This document shows, in pieces, positions 1-7,283 of a stretch of 22,923 nucleotides of DNA (the first letter of the stretch is position 1; each line of letters starts with the position of its first letter). The notes below the pieces were generated by a model. It searched no databases and was not told the origin of the DNA. It saw only the letters and a program-made list of their open reading frames with translations. Made by a program: the position numbers and the translations under genes. Origin of the DNA: Crinalium sp049646245 (lineage in GTDB: Bacteria; Cyanobacteriota; Cyanobacteriia; Cyanobacteriales; PCC-9333); the NCBI GenBank assembly GCA_049646245.1, contig JBARVL010000088.1:1-22923 (forward strand), written 5' to 3'.

Positions 1-82
1 TTATAGCAGTCGCCAGGGAGGTTAGGGCATTTTTTATTTTGAAACCCTTGTAAGCATTGGCTTTTAAAAAAGCTGACGGCTG

Positions 83-110
83 TAGGCGCTCTGCGCCGTG
101 GCGAAGCCTA
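83..110. repeat. Short palindromic interspersed repeat upstream of rtcB
   Basis: The segment begins TAGGC and ends GCCTA, with an inner GGCGC...GCGCC pairing, so it can fold into a compound hairpin. Its GGCGAAGCC core resembles the GGCGTAGCC core of repeats near 2770 and 15041, so it looks like a member of one small cyanobacterial repeat family. The rest of 1-254 contains no convincing gene. A TATAAT at 131-136 could be a -10 box for rtcB, but no good -35 is visible. Confidence 0.5.
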
Positions 111-254
111 AGCTGACAGAGGAACCGCTATATAATCTTCTCCGCCCTCAACGCGCATAGGGTGGAGAAGTTACTTGGGAGTTTTTGTAGTATAATTGTA
201 GTATTAAGCAATGCAGAGCAAGATTGCGACTGCAAATTTGTCCAAGTACCTCAA

Positions 255-1436
255 ATGCCATATAAACCACTCAACTTATCAACGCCAGTCCCGATATTGT
301 CTTGGGCAAACCACGAACTAGGGCATCAGGAAATCAAAATGGCAAAAAACACTGCTTCCCTGCCCTTTGTATTCAAGCACGTTGCCCTGATGCCAGATGT
401 TCACCTGGGCAAGGGGGCGCTGGTTGGTAGTGTAATTGCCACCAAAGAAGCGATCATTCCTGCTGCTGTCGGAGTAGATATTGGTTGCGGGATGGCAGCT
501 ATTAAAACTCCTTACACTGCGGATCAATTAGAAGGTAAGCTCAAGAAAATTCGTCTGGATATTGAGGCAGCAATTCCAGTTGGGTTCAATCAAAATAAGG
601 ACACCGACAAAACAGTTGATAACTGGCAAGGCTGGCAGCAGTTTAAAGACTTGCATCCAGGCGTACAGCATTTAGAATCCAAAGCGATGAAGCAAATGGG
701 TTCATTAGGCGGGGGAAATCATTTTATCGAGGTTTGCCTAGATACTGAAAACAGCGTGTGGCTAATGCTGCATTCTGGTTCACGAAATATCGGCAATATG
801 TTGGCACAATGCCACATTAGTACAGCTAAAGAACTCACCCGACTTGCTAATACGCAACTGCCAGATTTAGATTTAGCTTATTTTGTCCAAGGTACACCGG
901 AGTTTGCCGCATACTGGCGCGATTTACAATGGGCGCAAAACTACGCCCGATTCAACCGAGAAGCGATGATGGCACGCTTCAAGCGGATTATTGAAAAACA
1001 TTTAGCAGGTGGCAAACAAGCTAAACCGCTACTTGAGGTTAATTGTCATCATAACTATGCAGAGCAGGAGGTTCATTTTGGTGAAGAAGTTTATGTTACT
1101 CGCAAGGGTGCAGTCCGCGCCCGTGAACAAGACTATGGCATAATTCCTGGTTCAATGGGGGCTAAATCTTTCATTATTAAAGGGAAAGGTAATGCCCACA
1201 GCTATCAGTCGTGCAGTCACGGGGCGGGTCGGTTGATGTCACGCAATAAGGCAAAGGAAAACTTTAGCCTTGATGATTTGCTTGAACAAACTCAAGGGGT
1301 TGAATGTCGTAAGGATACTGGGATTTTAGACGAAATTCCTGGTGCTTACAAACCAATTGAGCAGGTAATGGCAAATCAGTCTGATTTGGTCGAGGTAGTA
1401 GCAACCCTGAAGCAGGTTGTGTGCGTGAAGGGGTAA
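255..1436 (+). CDS. rtcB: RtcB-family RNA-splicing ligase
   Basis: The product is a 393-residue GTP- and Mn-dependent RNA ligase. In characterised relatives it joins 2',3'-cyclic phosphate (or 3'-phosphate) ends to 5'-OH ends in RNA repair or splicing. Visible signatures are DVHLGKG (48-54), VGVDIGCGM with metal-ligand Cys78 (72-80), GGGNHFIE with His156, HSGSRNIG with His173 (173-180), HHNY (265-268), GSMGAKS (299-305), and SHGAGR (321-326), whose His322 should be the guanylylated nucleophile. All catalytic positions I can identify are intact, and the length is close to the usual 400 or so. I chose the ATG at 255 because homology begins there. An in-frame GTG at 162 would add 31 unrelated, low-quality residues. 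No clear Shine-Dalgarno is seen. No archease or RtcA gene is adjacent. A TnpB element sits 16 bases beyond the stop in convergent orientation. Confidence 0.93.
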   Translation: MPYKPLNLSTPVPILSWANHELGHQEIKMAKNTASLPFVFKHVALMPDVHLGKGALVGSVIATKEAIIPAAVGVDIGCGMAAIKTPYTADQLEGKLKKIRLDIEAAIPVGFNQNKDTDKTVDNWQGWQQFKDLHPGVQHLESKAMKQMGSLGGGNHFIEVCLDTENSVWLMLHSGSRNIGNMLAQCHISTAKELTRLANTQLPDLDLAYFVQGTPEFAAYWRDLQWAQNYARFNREAMMARFKRIIEKHLAGGKQAKPLLEVNCHHNYAEQEVHFGEEVYVTRKGAVRAREQDYGIIPGSMGAKSFIIKGKGNAHSYQSCSHGAGRLMSRNKAKENFSLDDLLEQTQGVECRKDTGILDEIPGAYKPIEQVMANQSDLVEVVATLKQVVCVKG

Positions 1437-1452
1437 AAAATACTCAATATGG

Positions 1453-1510
1453 TTTGACATCCTCTCCGCACGTCGCTGCGCTATGTACGGAGATTCCAAG
1501 CATCACTGCT
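1453..1510 (-). ncRNA. Probable right-end omega/reRNA scaffold of TnpB copy 1
   Basis: TnpB nucleases of this family use a guide RNA made from the 3' end of tnpB plus the element's right end, with the guide lying just outside the element. This stretch follows the tnpB stop and contains a hairpin with arms CTCCG (1464-1468) and CGGAG (1488-1492). The copy at 8469 has CCCCG/CGGGG at the same place, a compensatory change. The predicted guide would read away from the element into the 3' end of rtcB. The RNA itself is inferred, and its 5' end, probably inside tnpB, is unknown. Confidence 0.4.
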
Positions 1511-2708
1511 ATAGTTTCCTCTTTCCACGACTTGTCTTATGTTGAGGAGTTTTCTCACCAACGCAGAGGACAATATCTTCAGAGGCGTTTAACGTTCCTG
1601 CTTGCCCAGCAGTACGGAGTCCGATCTCAAGTATGTTTAACGCGGCATTGTGATCTCGATCTAATGCCATCCCACAGTTATGACACCTATGGGTTCTGGT
1701 ACTAAGAGATTTCTTCACAATATCTCCACAACTGGAGCATTTTTGAGAGGTATACATCGGTGGTACTGGCACTGTTATGACACCAAACACCTTGCCAAAA
1801 TACTCCAGCCACCCTAGAAAAATTGTCCAAGACGCATCTAGTATCGACTTGGACAATTTTTTGTTTTTAACCATATTCTTCACCTGCAAATCCTCGTAAA
1901 CCACCACGTCTGCCGACTGGATTACGCACCTTGCTAATTTCACAGCAAAGTCTTTACGCCGTCTACTTACTTTGAGGTGTTTTCTACCTAAGCGATTTCT
2001 CGCCTTAGCTTTATTTTTAGAGCCTTTATTTGTACGAGAAAGTCTACGATTAAGGCGTTTTAGTGCCTTTTCAGACTTCCTCAAGTAGCGGGGGTTGTCA
2101 ACAGTTTTACCAGTTGAATCAGTATAGAAATGAAGCAAGCCAACGTCTAAACCTAGAGTTCTCCCAGTTGGTTCTCTTTTTTCAATACGTTTAACATCAA
2201 GGCAAATTTGTACATAGTACCCATCGGCTCTACGAACTACCCTGATCCTCTTAATTTGGGTGAGTTGGTAGTAGTGCAAGTCGCGGGTTCCCCACATCCG
2301 AAATGTGCCAGCACCAAAGCCATCAGTAAAGGTGATTTCGCGCCTATCTTCTGATATTTTCCACCCACAGGTTTTGTATTCAGCAGAGGCGTGATTCAGT
2401 AGTTTGCGAAATTTTGGAAATCCCTTTTTTCCTGACTTTTTAGCTTTGCAGTTTTCGTAAAATCTAGCAATAGCTGACCATGCCCTTTCAGCAGAAGCTT
2501 GTCTAGCCATTGAATTTAACTTCTTTGCCCAAGAATACTCTTTGGCAAGTACCTTGCAGTAATTATTAAGGTCATACTTGTTCTTGCCTGGATTATCCAT
2601 CCAGTACCGAATGCAGCTATTCCTAACAAAAAGAGCAGTACGCAATACTTCGTCCAGTATGCGATACTGCCCCTCTGTTCCCTTTAGCTTATATTCAAAA
2701 ACAAGCAT
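1509..2708 (-). CDS. tnpB: RNA-guided endonuclease TnpB, copy 1
   Basis: The 399-residue protein has the complete TnpB architecture. An N-terminal region with basic helices is followed by a split RuvC nuclease with GLDVG (Asp188), YEDL (Glu272) and DRDHNAALNI (Asp350/Asp352). A four-cysteine zinc ribbon (Cys324, Cys327, Cys342, Cys345) lies before the last RuvC motif. A basic segment at 209-256, rich in KR and RR pairs, likely contacts nucleic acid. I placed the start at the ATG at 2706-2708 because the second copy aligns from MLVFEYKLKG. The longer in-frame extension to 2816 runs through the left-end hairpin and is not conserved. Catalytic residues are intact, so the protein may be an active omegaRNA-guided nuclease that promotes retention of the element. 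Confidence 0.92.
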   Translation of the reverse strand: MLVFEYKLKGTEGQYRILDEVLRTALFVRNSCIRYWMDNPGKNKYDLNNYCKVLAKEYSWAKKLNSMARQASAERAWSAIARFYENCKAKKSGKKGFPKFRKLLNHASAEYKTCGWKISEDRREITFTDGFGAGTFRMWGTRDLHYYQLTQIKRIRVVRRADGYYVQICLDVKRIEKREPTGRTLGLDVGLLHFYTDSTGKTVDNPRYLRKSEKALKRLNRRLSRTNKGSKNKAKARNRLGRKHLKVSRRRKDFAVKLARCVIQSADVVVYEDLQVKNMVKNKKLSKSILDASWTIFLGWLEYFGKVFGVITVPVPPMYTSQKCSSCGDIVKKSLSTRTHRCHNCGMALDRDHNAALNILEIGLRTAGQAGTLNASEDIVLCVGEKTPQHKTSRGKRKL

Positions 2709-2753
2709 AGTATTAATTACGTTTATGCTATGTATATTAGCATAGACTGTAAA

Positions 2754-2800
2754 ACAAGTGGGTATCGTTGGCGTAGCCTGCCGTAGGCATACCCACTTGT
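2754..2800. repeat. Left-end hairpin of IS copy 1 with a nested small repeat in its loop
   Basis: Arms ACAAGTGGGTAT (2754-2765) and ATACCCACTTGT (2789-2800) pair perfectly over 12 bases. The 23-base loop contains GGCGTAGCC...CGTAGGC, the same short repeat seen at 15041-15057. In IS copy 2 the equivalent hairpin has only a tiny loop, so the small repeat appears to have inserted into the loop of copy 1. A second shared hairpin, TATGCTA/TAGCATA, lies at 2724-2744. Confidence 0.6.
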
Positions 2801-2960
2801 ATTTACCACCTCTCAACGCCTGCGCTTCACTGCGTTTCGCACTCTTGTCTTCTCGGTGATAGGATAAAAGAACTCAGACACGCAAACCTATAAATATGCT
2901 AGAAATTAGCAACAATTGAAATCGCTTAAAAATTATTTAGAGGGTATGTGGAGGTATGCT

Positions 2961-3101
2961 ATGTCAGATTTAGATCGTGGAATTATGAAGTTTAAGGGGG
3001 CAGATTCCCCAAAAGCAGTGATTATCTCATCTGTGCTAGTTTTAGGTGGCATCGGCTTCCTACTTTGGTGGGCATTGCAAAGTGCCTACGTGGTTAATTA
3101 A
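2961..3101 (+). CDS. Small single-pass membrane protein (46 residues), unknown function
   Basis: The ATG at 2961 is preceded at good spacing by a strong GGAGG (2950-2954), which decides the start; an upstream in-frame TTG at 2916 lacks comparable support. The product has a polar N-terminus (MSDLDRGIMKFKGADSPKA, residues 1-19) followed by one hydrophobic helix at about 20-40 and a short tail. The pattern looks like a conserved small membrane or thylakoid protein of cyanobacteria, but I do not recognise a named family. It lies about 100 bases downstream of the left end of the TnpB element, is read away from it, and faces the rhodanese gene across a hairpin terminator. Confidence 0.7.
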   Translation: MSDLDRGIMKFKGADSPKAVIISSVLVLGGIGFLLWWALQSAYVVN

Positions 3102-3110
3102 AAGGTAACT

Positions 3111-3128
3111 CGCAGAGTACGCAGAGTA
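3111..3128. repeat. Two tandem copies of CGCAGAGTA
   Basis: Two perfect 9-base units lie head to tail just after the stop of the small membrane protein. A related CGCAGA-type tandem repeat is found at 4043-4080. Confidence 0.6.
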
Positions 3129-3201
3129 GTTTTGCACTAAGGATAATAAGCTGGGGTGCGATCGCTCTTTGATTGCACTAATCAACTAATCTCAACATAA
3201 A

Positions 3202-3232
3202 TATGGGGCAATCCGATCAGGATTGCCCCATA
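3202..3232. terminator. Bidirectional hairpin terminator between convergent genes
   Basis: A perfect 13-bp stem, TATGGGGCAATCC paired with GGATTGCCCCATA, closes a 5-base loop (GATCA). It lies between the stop of the plus-strand small protein and the stop of the minus-strand rhodanese gene, where a shared terminator is expected. The flanks are AT-rich but lack a long T run, so strict Rho-independent action is not certain. Confidence 0.6.
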
Positions 3233-3261
3233 CTCATAATTAATAGTTTTCTAATCTTTAA

Positions 3262-3798
3262 TTAGGACTTGCTTGCCTCATCTTGTAGGCGAGATACAAC
3301 ATTGTAATCATCCGCACTTGCGGGAGTTCTAGATTCGGAAACACCTTCAGTAGCACCACCAATGGCTTTCCATGCTGCAAAACCACCCTTGAGTTCAGCT
3401 ACACACTCAAAACCAGCTTGGCGCAATGAAGAAGCGGCACTCGCAGTTGCTTCGTCGGTTTCGCCATAAACATAAATATCGCGGCTGGGTTCTAGACTAG
3501 ATTTAGCGCGGTCTACCAACTGATCCACAGGCATCGCCATTGCGCCCATGATATGACCATCGTTGAATGTCTCGCGATCGCGCACATCAAGAATTGTAAA
3601 AGCTGGTTCGCCCCATTCTAAACGTGACTTCAAATCTTCAACTGAAGATTGACTTTTCAATCCTGGTGGAGTAGGGGTAACTTCTGGCAAATTATCTTTA
3701 GCGCCTTTAATTGACTCACTTACCTTATTAGTGGCGTTTTCAACACCTTCTGTAATTTTGTCTTTAGCGTTTTCCAAGTTTTCTGAAATGTTTGACAT
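3262..3798 (-). CDS. Rhodanese-fold protein with repetitive amphipathic N-terminus; catalytic Cys absent
   Basis: The 178-residue product has two parts. Residues 1-38 are a charged, helix-favouring repeat (segments like ENAKDKITEGVENATNKV), similar in feel to LEA or apolipoprotein-type helices. Residues about 50-147 have a rhodanese-like fold with ILDVRDRETFNDGHIMGA (69-86) and ELKGGFAAWKAIGG (135-148). In active rhodaneses the catalytic cysteine follows a strand of the type VYVYC. Here the equivalent is YVYGETDEA (109-117), with Gly112 in place of Cys, and the only cysteine is Cys132. The protein is therefore probably not a sulfurtransferase and more likely binds or senses something. The C-terminal 30 residues are low complexity. 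The N-terminal helix might be a coiled-coil or membrane-surface element. Function is unknown. Confidence 0.82.
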   Translation of the reverse strand: MSNISENLENAKDKITEGVENATNKVSESIKGAKDNLPEVTPTPPGLKSQSSVEDLKSRLEWGEPAFTILDVRDRETFNDGHIMGAMAMPVDQLVDRAKSSLEPSRDIYVYGETDEATASAASSLRQAGFECVAELKGGFAAWKAIGGATEGVSESRTPASADDYNVVSRLQDEASKS

Positions 3799-4394
3799 GA
3801 TTTAAAATCTGATTACTTAACTTTAAATGAAATTTAGCAATGAATTTATACTTAACTTCTCTTTCTTGGGAGGTAATATGTAAATAATCTAACTTTAGAC
3901 AGACGTGATTATCTAAATTAGTATGCCATGCGAATAGTCTCAATGATTAAGGAATATAATCCTTAGAAAGGATACTATTATTTTATGATTGCTATATGTC
4001 AATTTAAAATTTTTACAAAAATGACAAGTCTGTTTTTTTGATCGCAGATGTGAGCAGATTAACGCAGATGACGCAGATGTAACCGAATATTTTATCCACT
4101 TATGCAATAAATCTAATAGTTGAATATTAAATTAAAAATTTTAAGTATTAAGCCAAAGAAAAATCTCAGTTTGAATATATAATTTATCTGATAGATATAC
4201 ATGAGGTACGCTCTAACTAACCTGAGATAAAACATAAATTTAAAGGTGTAATTTAAAACAAACTTATCATAAAAAATAAAGGTGTGATTTTTGTTAAAAT
4301 GGTAAATAAATAAATTGCTAGTAAATTATATTTAAATGATCTGCCATATCATAAATAAATCAAGCAAAATTACCTCGTATAGATTGTAAATACT
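3799..4394. other. AT-rich intergenic region between divergent rhodanese gene and mutL
   Basis: This 596-base stretch separates two divergent genes and should hold both promoters. It is very AT-rich and has stops in all frames. I see no tRNA, CRISPR-like array or conserved RNA motif in it. The only clear structure is the CGCAGATG-type tandem repeat at 4043-4080. Two similar AAAGGTGT motifs occur near 4242 and 4279. I cannot place a confident promoter for either gene. Confidence 0.6.
4043..4080. repeat. Degenerate CGCAGATG tandem repeat
   Basis: Four imperfect units (CGCAGATG, AGCAGATT, CGCAGATG, CGCAGATG) occur in about 38 bases. This is a typical short tandemly repeated sequence of cyanobacterial intergenic DNA and is not coding. 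Confidence 0.6.
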
Positions 4395-6173
4395 ATGGCA
4401 CTTGGGATTCAACCTTTGCCCACAGAGGTAGTAAACTTAATTGCTGCTGGAGAGGTAATAGACTCGATGGCAGCAGTTGTACGCGAATTGGTAGAAAATG
4501 CTTTAGATGCTGGAGCCAATAGAATTGTAGTATCTTTATGGACAGATCAGTGGCGGGTGCGCGTTGCAGATAATGGTAGTGGGATGGTGCTAAATGATTT
4601 AGTACAAGCAGCAGTTGCACATAGTACCAGCAAAATCCGCCAATGCGAAGATTTATGGAAGATTACTAGCTTAGGATTTCGTGGCGAAGCTTTACATAGC
4701 ATAGCTCAATTGGCATCTTTAGAGATTTTGAGCCGTGCAAGTAACAGCAGTGAGGGGTGGAGTGTTACTTATAATACTCAAGGGGAAGCGGTTGATGTTT
4801 CGGCTTTTGCGATCGCACCTGGTACTGTAGTTACAGTATCTAATTTATTTGGTAGTTGGGCTGCTCGTCGTCAAGGTTTACCCCCGATGTCGCAACAAAT
4901 GCGAGCAGTGCAAGCTATTATTCATCAAATTGCTTTATGTCATCCCCATGTTACTTGGAATGTACAGCAAAATGGACGCGAGTGGTTCAGTATTAGTCCT
5001 GGTGTTACAGCTAGACAAATTTTACCTCAGTTATTGCAGCAAGTAAGGTTAAGCGATCTGCAACAATTAACAGTTACAGTACCTACACCGCAAACTGTCG
5101 GAGTGCAGGAAAGCGGAGGTGTAGGGGAGAATAAACTAGATTTTGCTTCAATTCCTAACTTATCTGATCAAAATAGTTATGTAAATTCCTCACTATATAT
5201 AGTATTAGGATTACCCGATAGATGCCATCGCAGACGTGCAGACTGGGTGCGAGTAGCTACCAATAGACGGATGGTGCGATCGCCACAATTAGAGCAAACT
5301 ATATTAGGAGCATTTCAGCGTACTTTACCACGAGATCGCTACCCTATTTGTTTTCTGCATTTAGATATTTCTCCTCATCAAATAGACTGGAATCGTCATC
5401 CCGCCAAAGCAGAAATTTACCTACACCATCTTACTTATTGGCAAGAACAAGTAGCGCAAGCAATTGAGCAAGTTTTGCGAATAAATCCAGAACTTCTTCC
5501 AGAGACACTGCATACAGAAAGAGTGACACAATTACTTAAAGCTTCTGAAGCTCAAGGTGGGTATAATGTGGGACGTTCAATTCAAGAATTACCACCGAAG
5601 CAAAGTACAAATAAAGTTAATGATATGGGATTTATTGAACTAAAAGCGATCGCACAAGTTCACAATACTTATATAGTGGCAGAACATCCTACTGGATTAT
5701 GGTTAGTAGAACAACATATTGCCCATGAGAGAGTATTGTATGAGCAATTATGCGATCGCTGGCAACTTATACCCTTAAAAGCGCCAGTAATTCTCACCCA
5801 ACTAACGCCAGCGCAACTAGAACAACTTCAACGATTAAATCTTGATGTTCAACCCTTTGGCGAACAATTATGGGCAATTCGCACAGCACCAGAAATTTTA
5901 GCGCAACGAGATGATTGCCAAAACGCCTTATGGGAAATTAGCTTAGGAGGTGACTTACAAACTGCCCAAGTAGCAACCGCCTGTCGTAGTGCTATTCGTA
6001 ATGGTAAACCCTTAAGTCTAAAAGAAATGCAGACCTTATTAGATCAGTGGAAAAGCACCCGCAATCCTCGTACTTGTCCCCACGGACGACCAATTTATTT
6101 ATCATTAGAAGAATCTGCTCTAGCGCGTTTTTTTAAGCGTCATTGGGTTATAGGTAAAAGTCATGGGATTTAA
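4395..6173 (+). CDS. mutL: DNA mismatch repair protein MutL
   Basis: The 592-residue product links mismatch recognition by MutS to strand incision. The N-terminal GHKL ATPase is clear: RELVENALDAGA (30-41) with Glu31 and Asn35, DNGSGM (59-64), and TSKI...TSLGFRGEA (78-99). NRHPAKAEI (333-341) marks the second N-terminal subdomain. The C-terminal domain carries the metal-binding endonuclease set: EQHIAHERVLYE (439-450), ACR (529-531), CPHGRP (561-566) and FKR (580-582). The usual DQHA(X)2E(X)4E motif is altered to EQHI at its first and fourth positions, but both glutamates (Glu445, Glu450) remain, so endonuclease activity is plausible. The linker at about 365-410 is short. The ATG at 4395 begins the conserved GIQPLP segment. 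No strong Shine-Dalgarno precedes it, and no mutS is adjacent. Confidence 0.95.
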   Translation: MALGIQPLPTEVVNLIAAGEVIDSMAAVVRELVENALDAGANRIVVSLWTDQWRVRVADNGSGMVLNDLVQAAVAHSTSKIRQCEDLWKITSLGFRGEALHSIAQLASLEILSRASNSSEGWSVTYNTQGEAVDVSAFAIAPGTVVTVSNLFGSWAARRQGLPPMSQQMRAVQAIIHQIALCHPHVTWNVQQNGREWFSISPGVTARQILPQLLQQVRLSDLQQLTVTVPTPQTVGVQESGGVGENKLDFASIPNLSDQNSYVNSSLYIVLGLPDRCHRRRADWVRVATNRRMVRSPQLEQTILGAFQRTLPRDRYPICFLHLDISPHQIDWNRHPAKAEIYLHHLTYWQEQVAQAIEQVLRINPELLPETLHTERVTQLLKASEAQGGYNVGRSIQELPPKQSTNKVNDMGFIELKAIAQVHNTYIVAEHPTGLWLVEQHIAHERVLYEQLCDRWQLIPLKAPVILTQLTPAQLEQLQRLNLDVQPFGEQLWAIRTAPEILAQRDDCQNALWEISLGGDLQTAQVATACRSAIRNGKPLSLKEMQTLLDQWKSTRNPRTCPHGRPIYLSLEESALARFFKRHWVIGKSHGI

Positions 6174-6218
6174 AATTAATAACCCACTAGCGATTTAAAC
6201 CAGATCAATTTCCGAAAA

Positions 6219-6323
6219 TAAGTAACTCAACATAATTAAACATAAAACAAACTCCCCTCCCCTTGATAAGGGGAGGGGCTGGGGTGGGGTTCTTTCTGAT
6301 ATTTTTTAAGGTTGTTTTACTTA
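6219..6323. mobile_element. MITE-like palindromic repeat, copy A
   Basis: This 105-base unit starts TAAGTAACTCAACATAATT and ends AAGGTTGTTTTACTTA, so its termini are the inverted repeat TAAGTAA/TTACTTA. Its centre is a strong hairpin, CCCCTCCCC...GGGGAGGGG, followed by a CTGGGGTGGGG tract. A near-identical unit lies in inverted orientation at 19295-19400. It encodes nothing itself and probably was moved by a transposase in trans. It follows the mutL stop and could also terminate transcription. Confidence 0.7.
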
Positions 6324-6340
6324 CTGCTATACATCCTACT

Positions 6341-6368
6341 GTAGAGACGTGATATATCGCGTCTCTAC
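6341..6368. repeat. 28-base GTAGAGACG palindrome, copy 1 of 4
   Basis: The arms GTAGAGACGTGATA and TATCGCGTCTCTAC pair with a single G-T mismatch. Related palindromes occur at 10836-10863, 12644-12671 and 19209-19236, each between genes. No gene is encoded. Confidence 0.75.
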
Positions 6369-6438
6369 TTACTTTTTGCGATACAGCCAATTTTCATCTA
6401 ATTAAATTATTATTTAATATAGTATTAAGCGTTGCTAT

Positions 6439-7167
6439 ATGAATAACTCTCCAACAATCGCTTCTGTTTCATTAAATATTATCTTACTTTTTATAATATT
6501 ATTTTTGCTATATCAAAAAGGCTCTGTCAATAAAGCTTTTATTGATTTTTGTGCAAGTGTATCATTACCCACAGACAATTTAATTACAAAATCTTGGTGG
6601 GTCAAGGAAATTAGCCATCAAGTTAGCTTGACGCAATCTCAGGAATACAACGTTTGCATATTCGGTGACTCAATTACTTCTCCTCTAAGTAATACATTAG
6701 GTGAGCATACTTTTAATTTTGCCGTGAAGGGCATGAGTAGTGTTTCTCTAATTGAGCAATTACATAAATTAGCTGCTGCTCATGTTAGATGTCAAAAAGC
6801 AATTATTGCCATTGGTACAAACGATGCTTGTTACCATATTGATGATTATACTTTTATTAATAATATGCAGCAGTCAATATCTTTAGTAAGAGAAATGGGT
6901 GCTAATCAAGTAATTTTAATCCCTGCTTTTTACTCAACTGTTGCAGCAAGCCTCAACCCATTATTAGCAGGTACAATTACCAGAGTGGAGGAAATTAATC
7001 AATTAATTAATCAAATTGCCGAAAGTCAAAATGTTTTAGTAAATGCGGAATGTATACAGGACTTATTTGAGGGAAAATCGCTGAAAAAGAATTTAACTAC
7101 TGATGGTGTTCATCTAAATGCTGATGGACAAAAAATATATCGACAAGGGTTAATAAAGCTGATTTAA
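6439..7167 (+). CDS. Membrane-anchored SGNH/GDSL-family hydrolase
   Basis: The 242-residue protein has one N-terminal hydrophobic helix (about 9-25), suggesting a signal anchor with the enzyme domain outside the cytoplasm. The SGNH blocks are complete: FGDSITS (75-81) with nucleophile Ser78, Gly98 in VKGMSS, GTND with Asn128 (126-129), and DGVHLN with Asp222 and His225 (222-227). This family includes esterases, lipases and carbohydrate or peptidoglycan O-acyl hydrolases. The substrate cannot be told from sequence. The start ATG at 6439 lies after an AT-rich leader without a clear Shine-Dalgarno. The gene converges with the saccharopine-family gene, with a hairpin between them. Confidence 0.85.
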   Translation: MNNSPTIASVSLNIILLFIILFLLYQKGSVNKAFIDFCASVSLPTDNLITKSWWVKEISHQVSLTQSQEYNVCIFGDSITSPLSNTLGEHTFNFAVKGMSSVSLIEQLHKLAAAHVRCQKAIIAIGTNDACYHIDDYTFINNMQQSISLVREMGANQVILIPAFYSTVAASLNPLLAGTITRVEEINQLINQIAESQNVLVNAECIQDLFEGKSLKKNLTTDGVHLNADGQKIYRQGLIKLI

Positions 7168-7234
7168 TAAATAATATTATGTCACTGATATCTTGCATTA
7201 ATTAACGCGAGCATGAGGCAGAGCCTCGACGCAT

Positions 7235-7261
7235 TCGTTCCCAGGTTTAACCTGGGAACGA
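7235..7261. terminator. Near-perfect palindrome between convergent genes
   Basis: Arms TCGTTCCCAGGTT and AACCTGGGAACGA form a 13-bp inverted repeat around one base. It is 3' of both the SGNH gene and the minus-strand oxidoreductase gene, so it could serve both as terminator. Its sequence resembles a dispersed CGTTCCCAGG repeat known in cyanobacterial genomes. A GCATGAGGCAGAGCCTC segment just upstream is also palindrome-like. Confidence 0.5.
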
Positions 7262-7283
7262 GATTAAAACGCGCACCCTCCCC

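Larger units (their letters stand above)
1453..2859 (-). mobile_element. TnpB-only IS200/IS605-type (IS1341-like) element, copy 1
   Basis: Boundaries come from comparing this copy with the one at 8469-9853. In tnpB orientation both share a left end starting near TCACCGAGAAGACAAGAG and a right end finishing GGATGTCAAA. Outside these points the similarity stops or becomes doubtful. The element is about 1.4 kb, carries tnpB alone, and has no tnpA (HUH transposase) in the window, so movement would need a transposase in trans. Subterminal hairpins are present at both ends, as expected for a family with structured single-stranded ends. The exact ends are uncertain by a few bases because these elements make no target duplications. 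Confidence 0.75.

Noticed and set aside
162..254. GTG-initiated N-terminal extension of RtcB
   Set aside because: The 31 extra residues are unlike RtcB and the family's homology begins at the ATG at 255.
1421..1705. 94-codon plus-strand reading frame
   Set aside because: It is antisense to the 3' end of tnpB and crosses the element boundary; no protein features.
2709..2816. N-terminal extension of TnpB copy 1
   Set aside because: It reads through the IS left-end hairpin and is not shared by copy 2, which starts at MLVFEYKLKG.
3799..4394. Possible CRISPR array or RNA gene in the large gap
   Set aside because: The only repeats are short degenerate CGCAGATG units without spacers, and no tRNA or riboswitch fold is apparent.
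6205..6390. 61-codon minus-strand reading frame
   Set aside because: It lies entirely in the MITE-like repeat and the 28-base palindrome and has no family resemblance.
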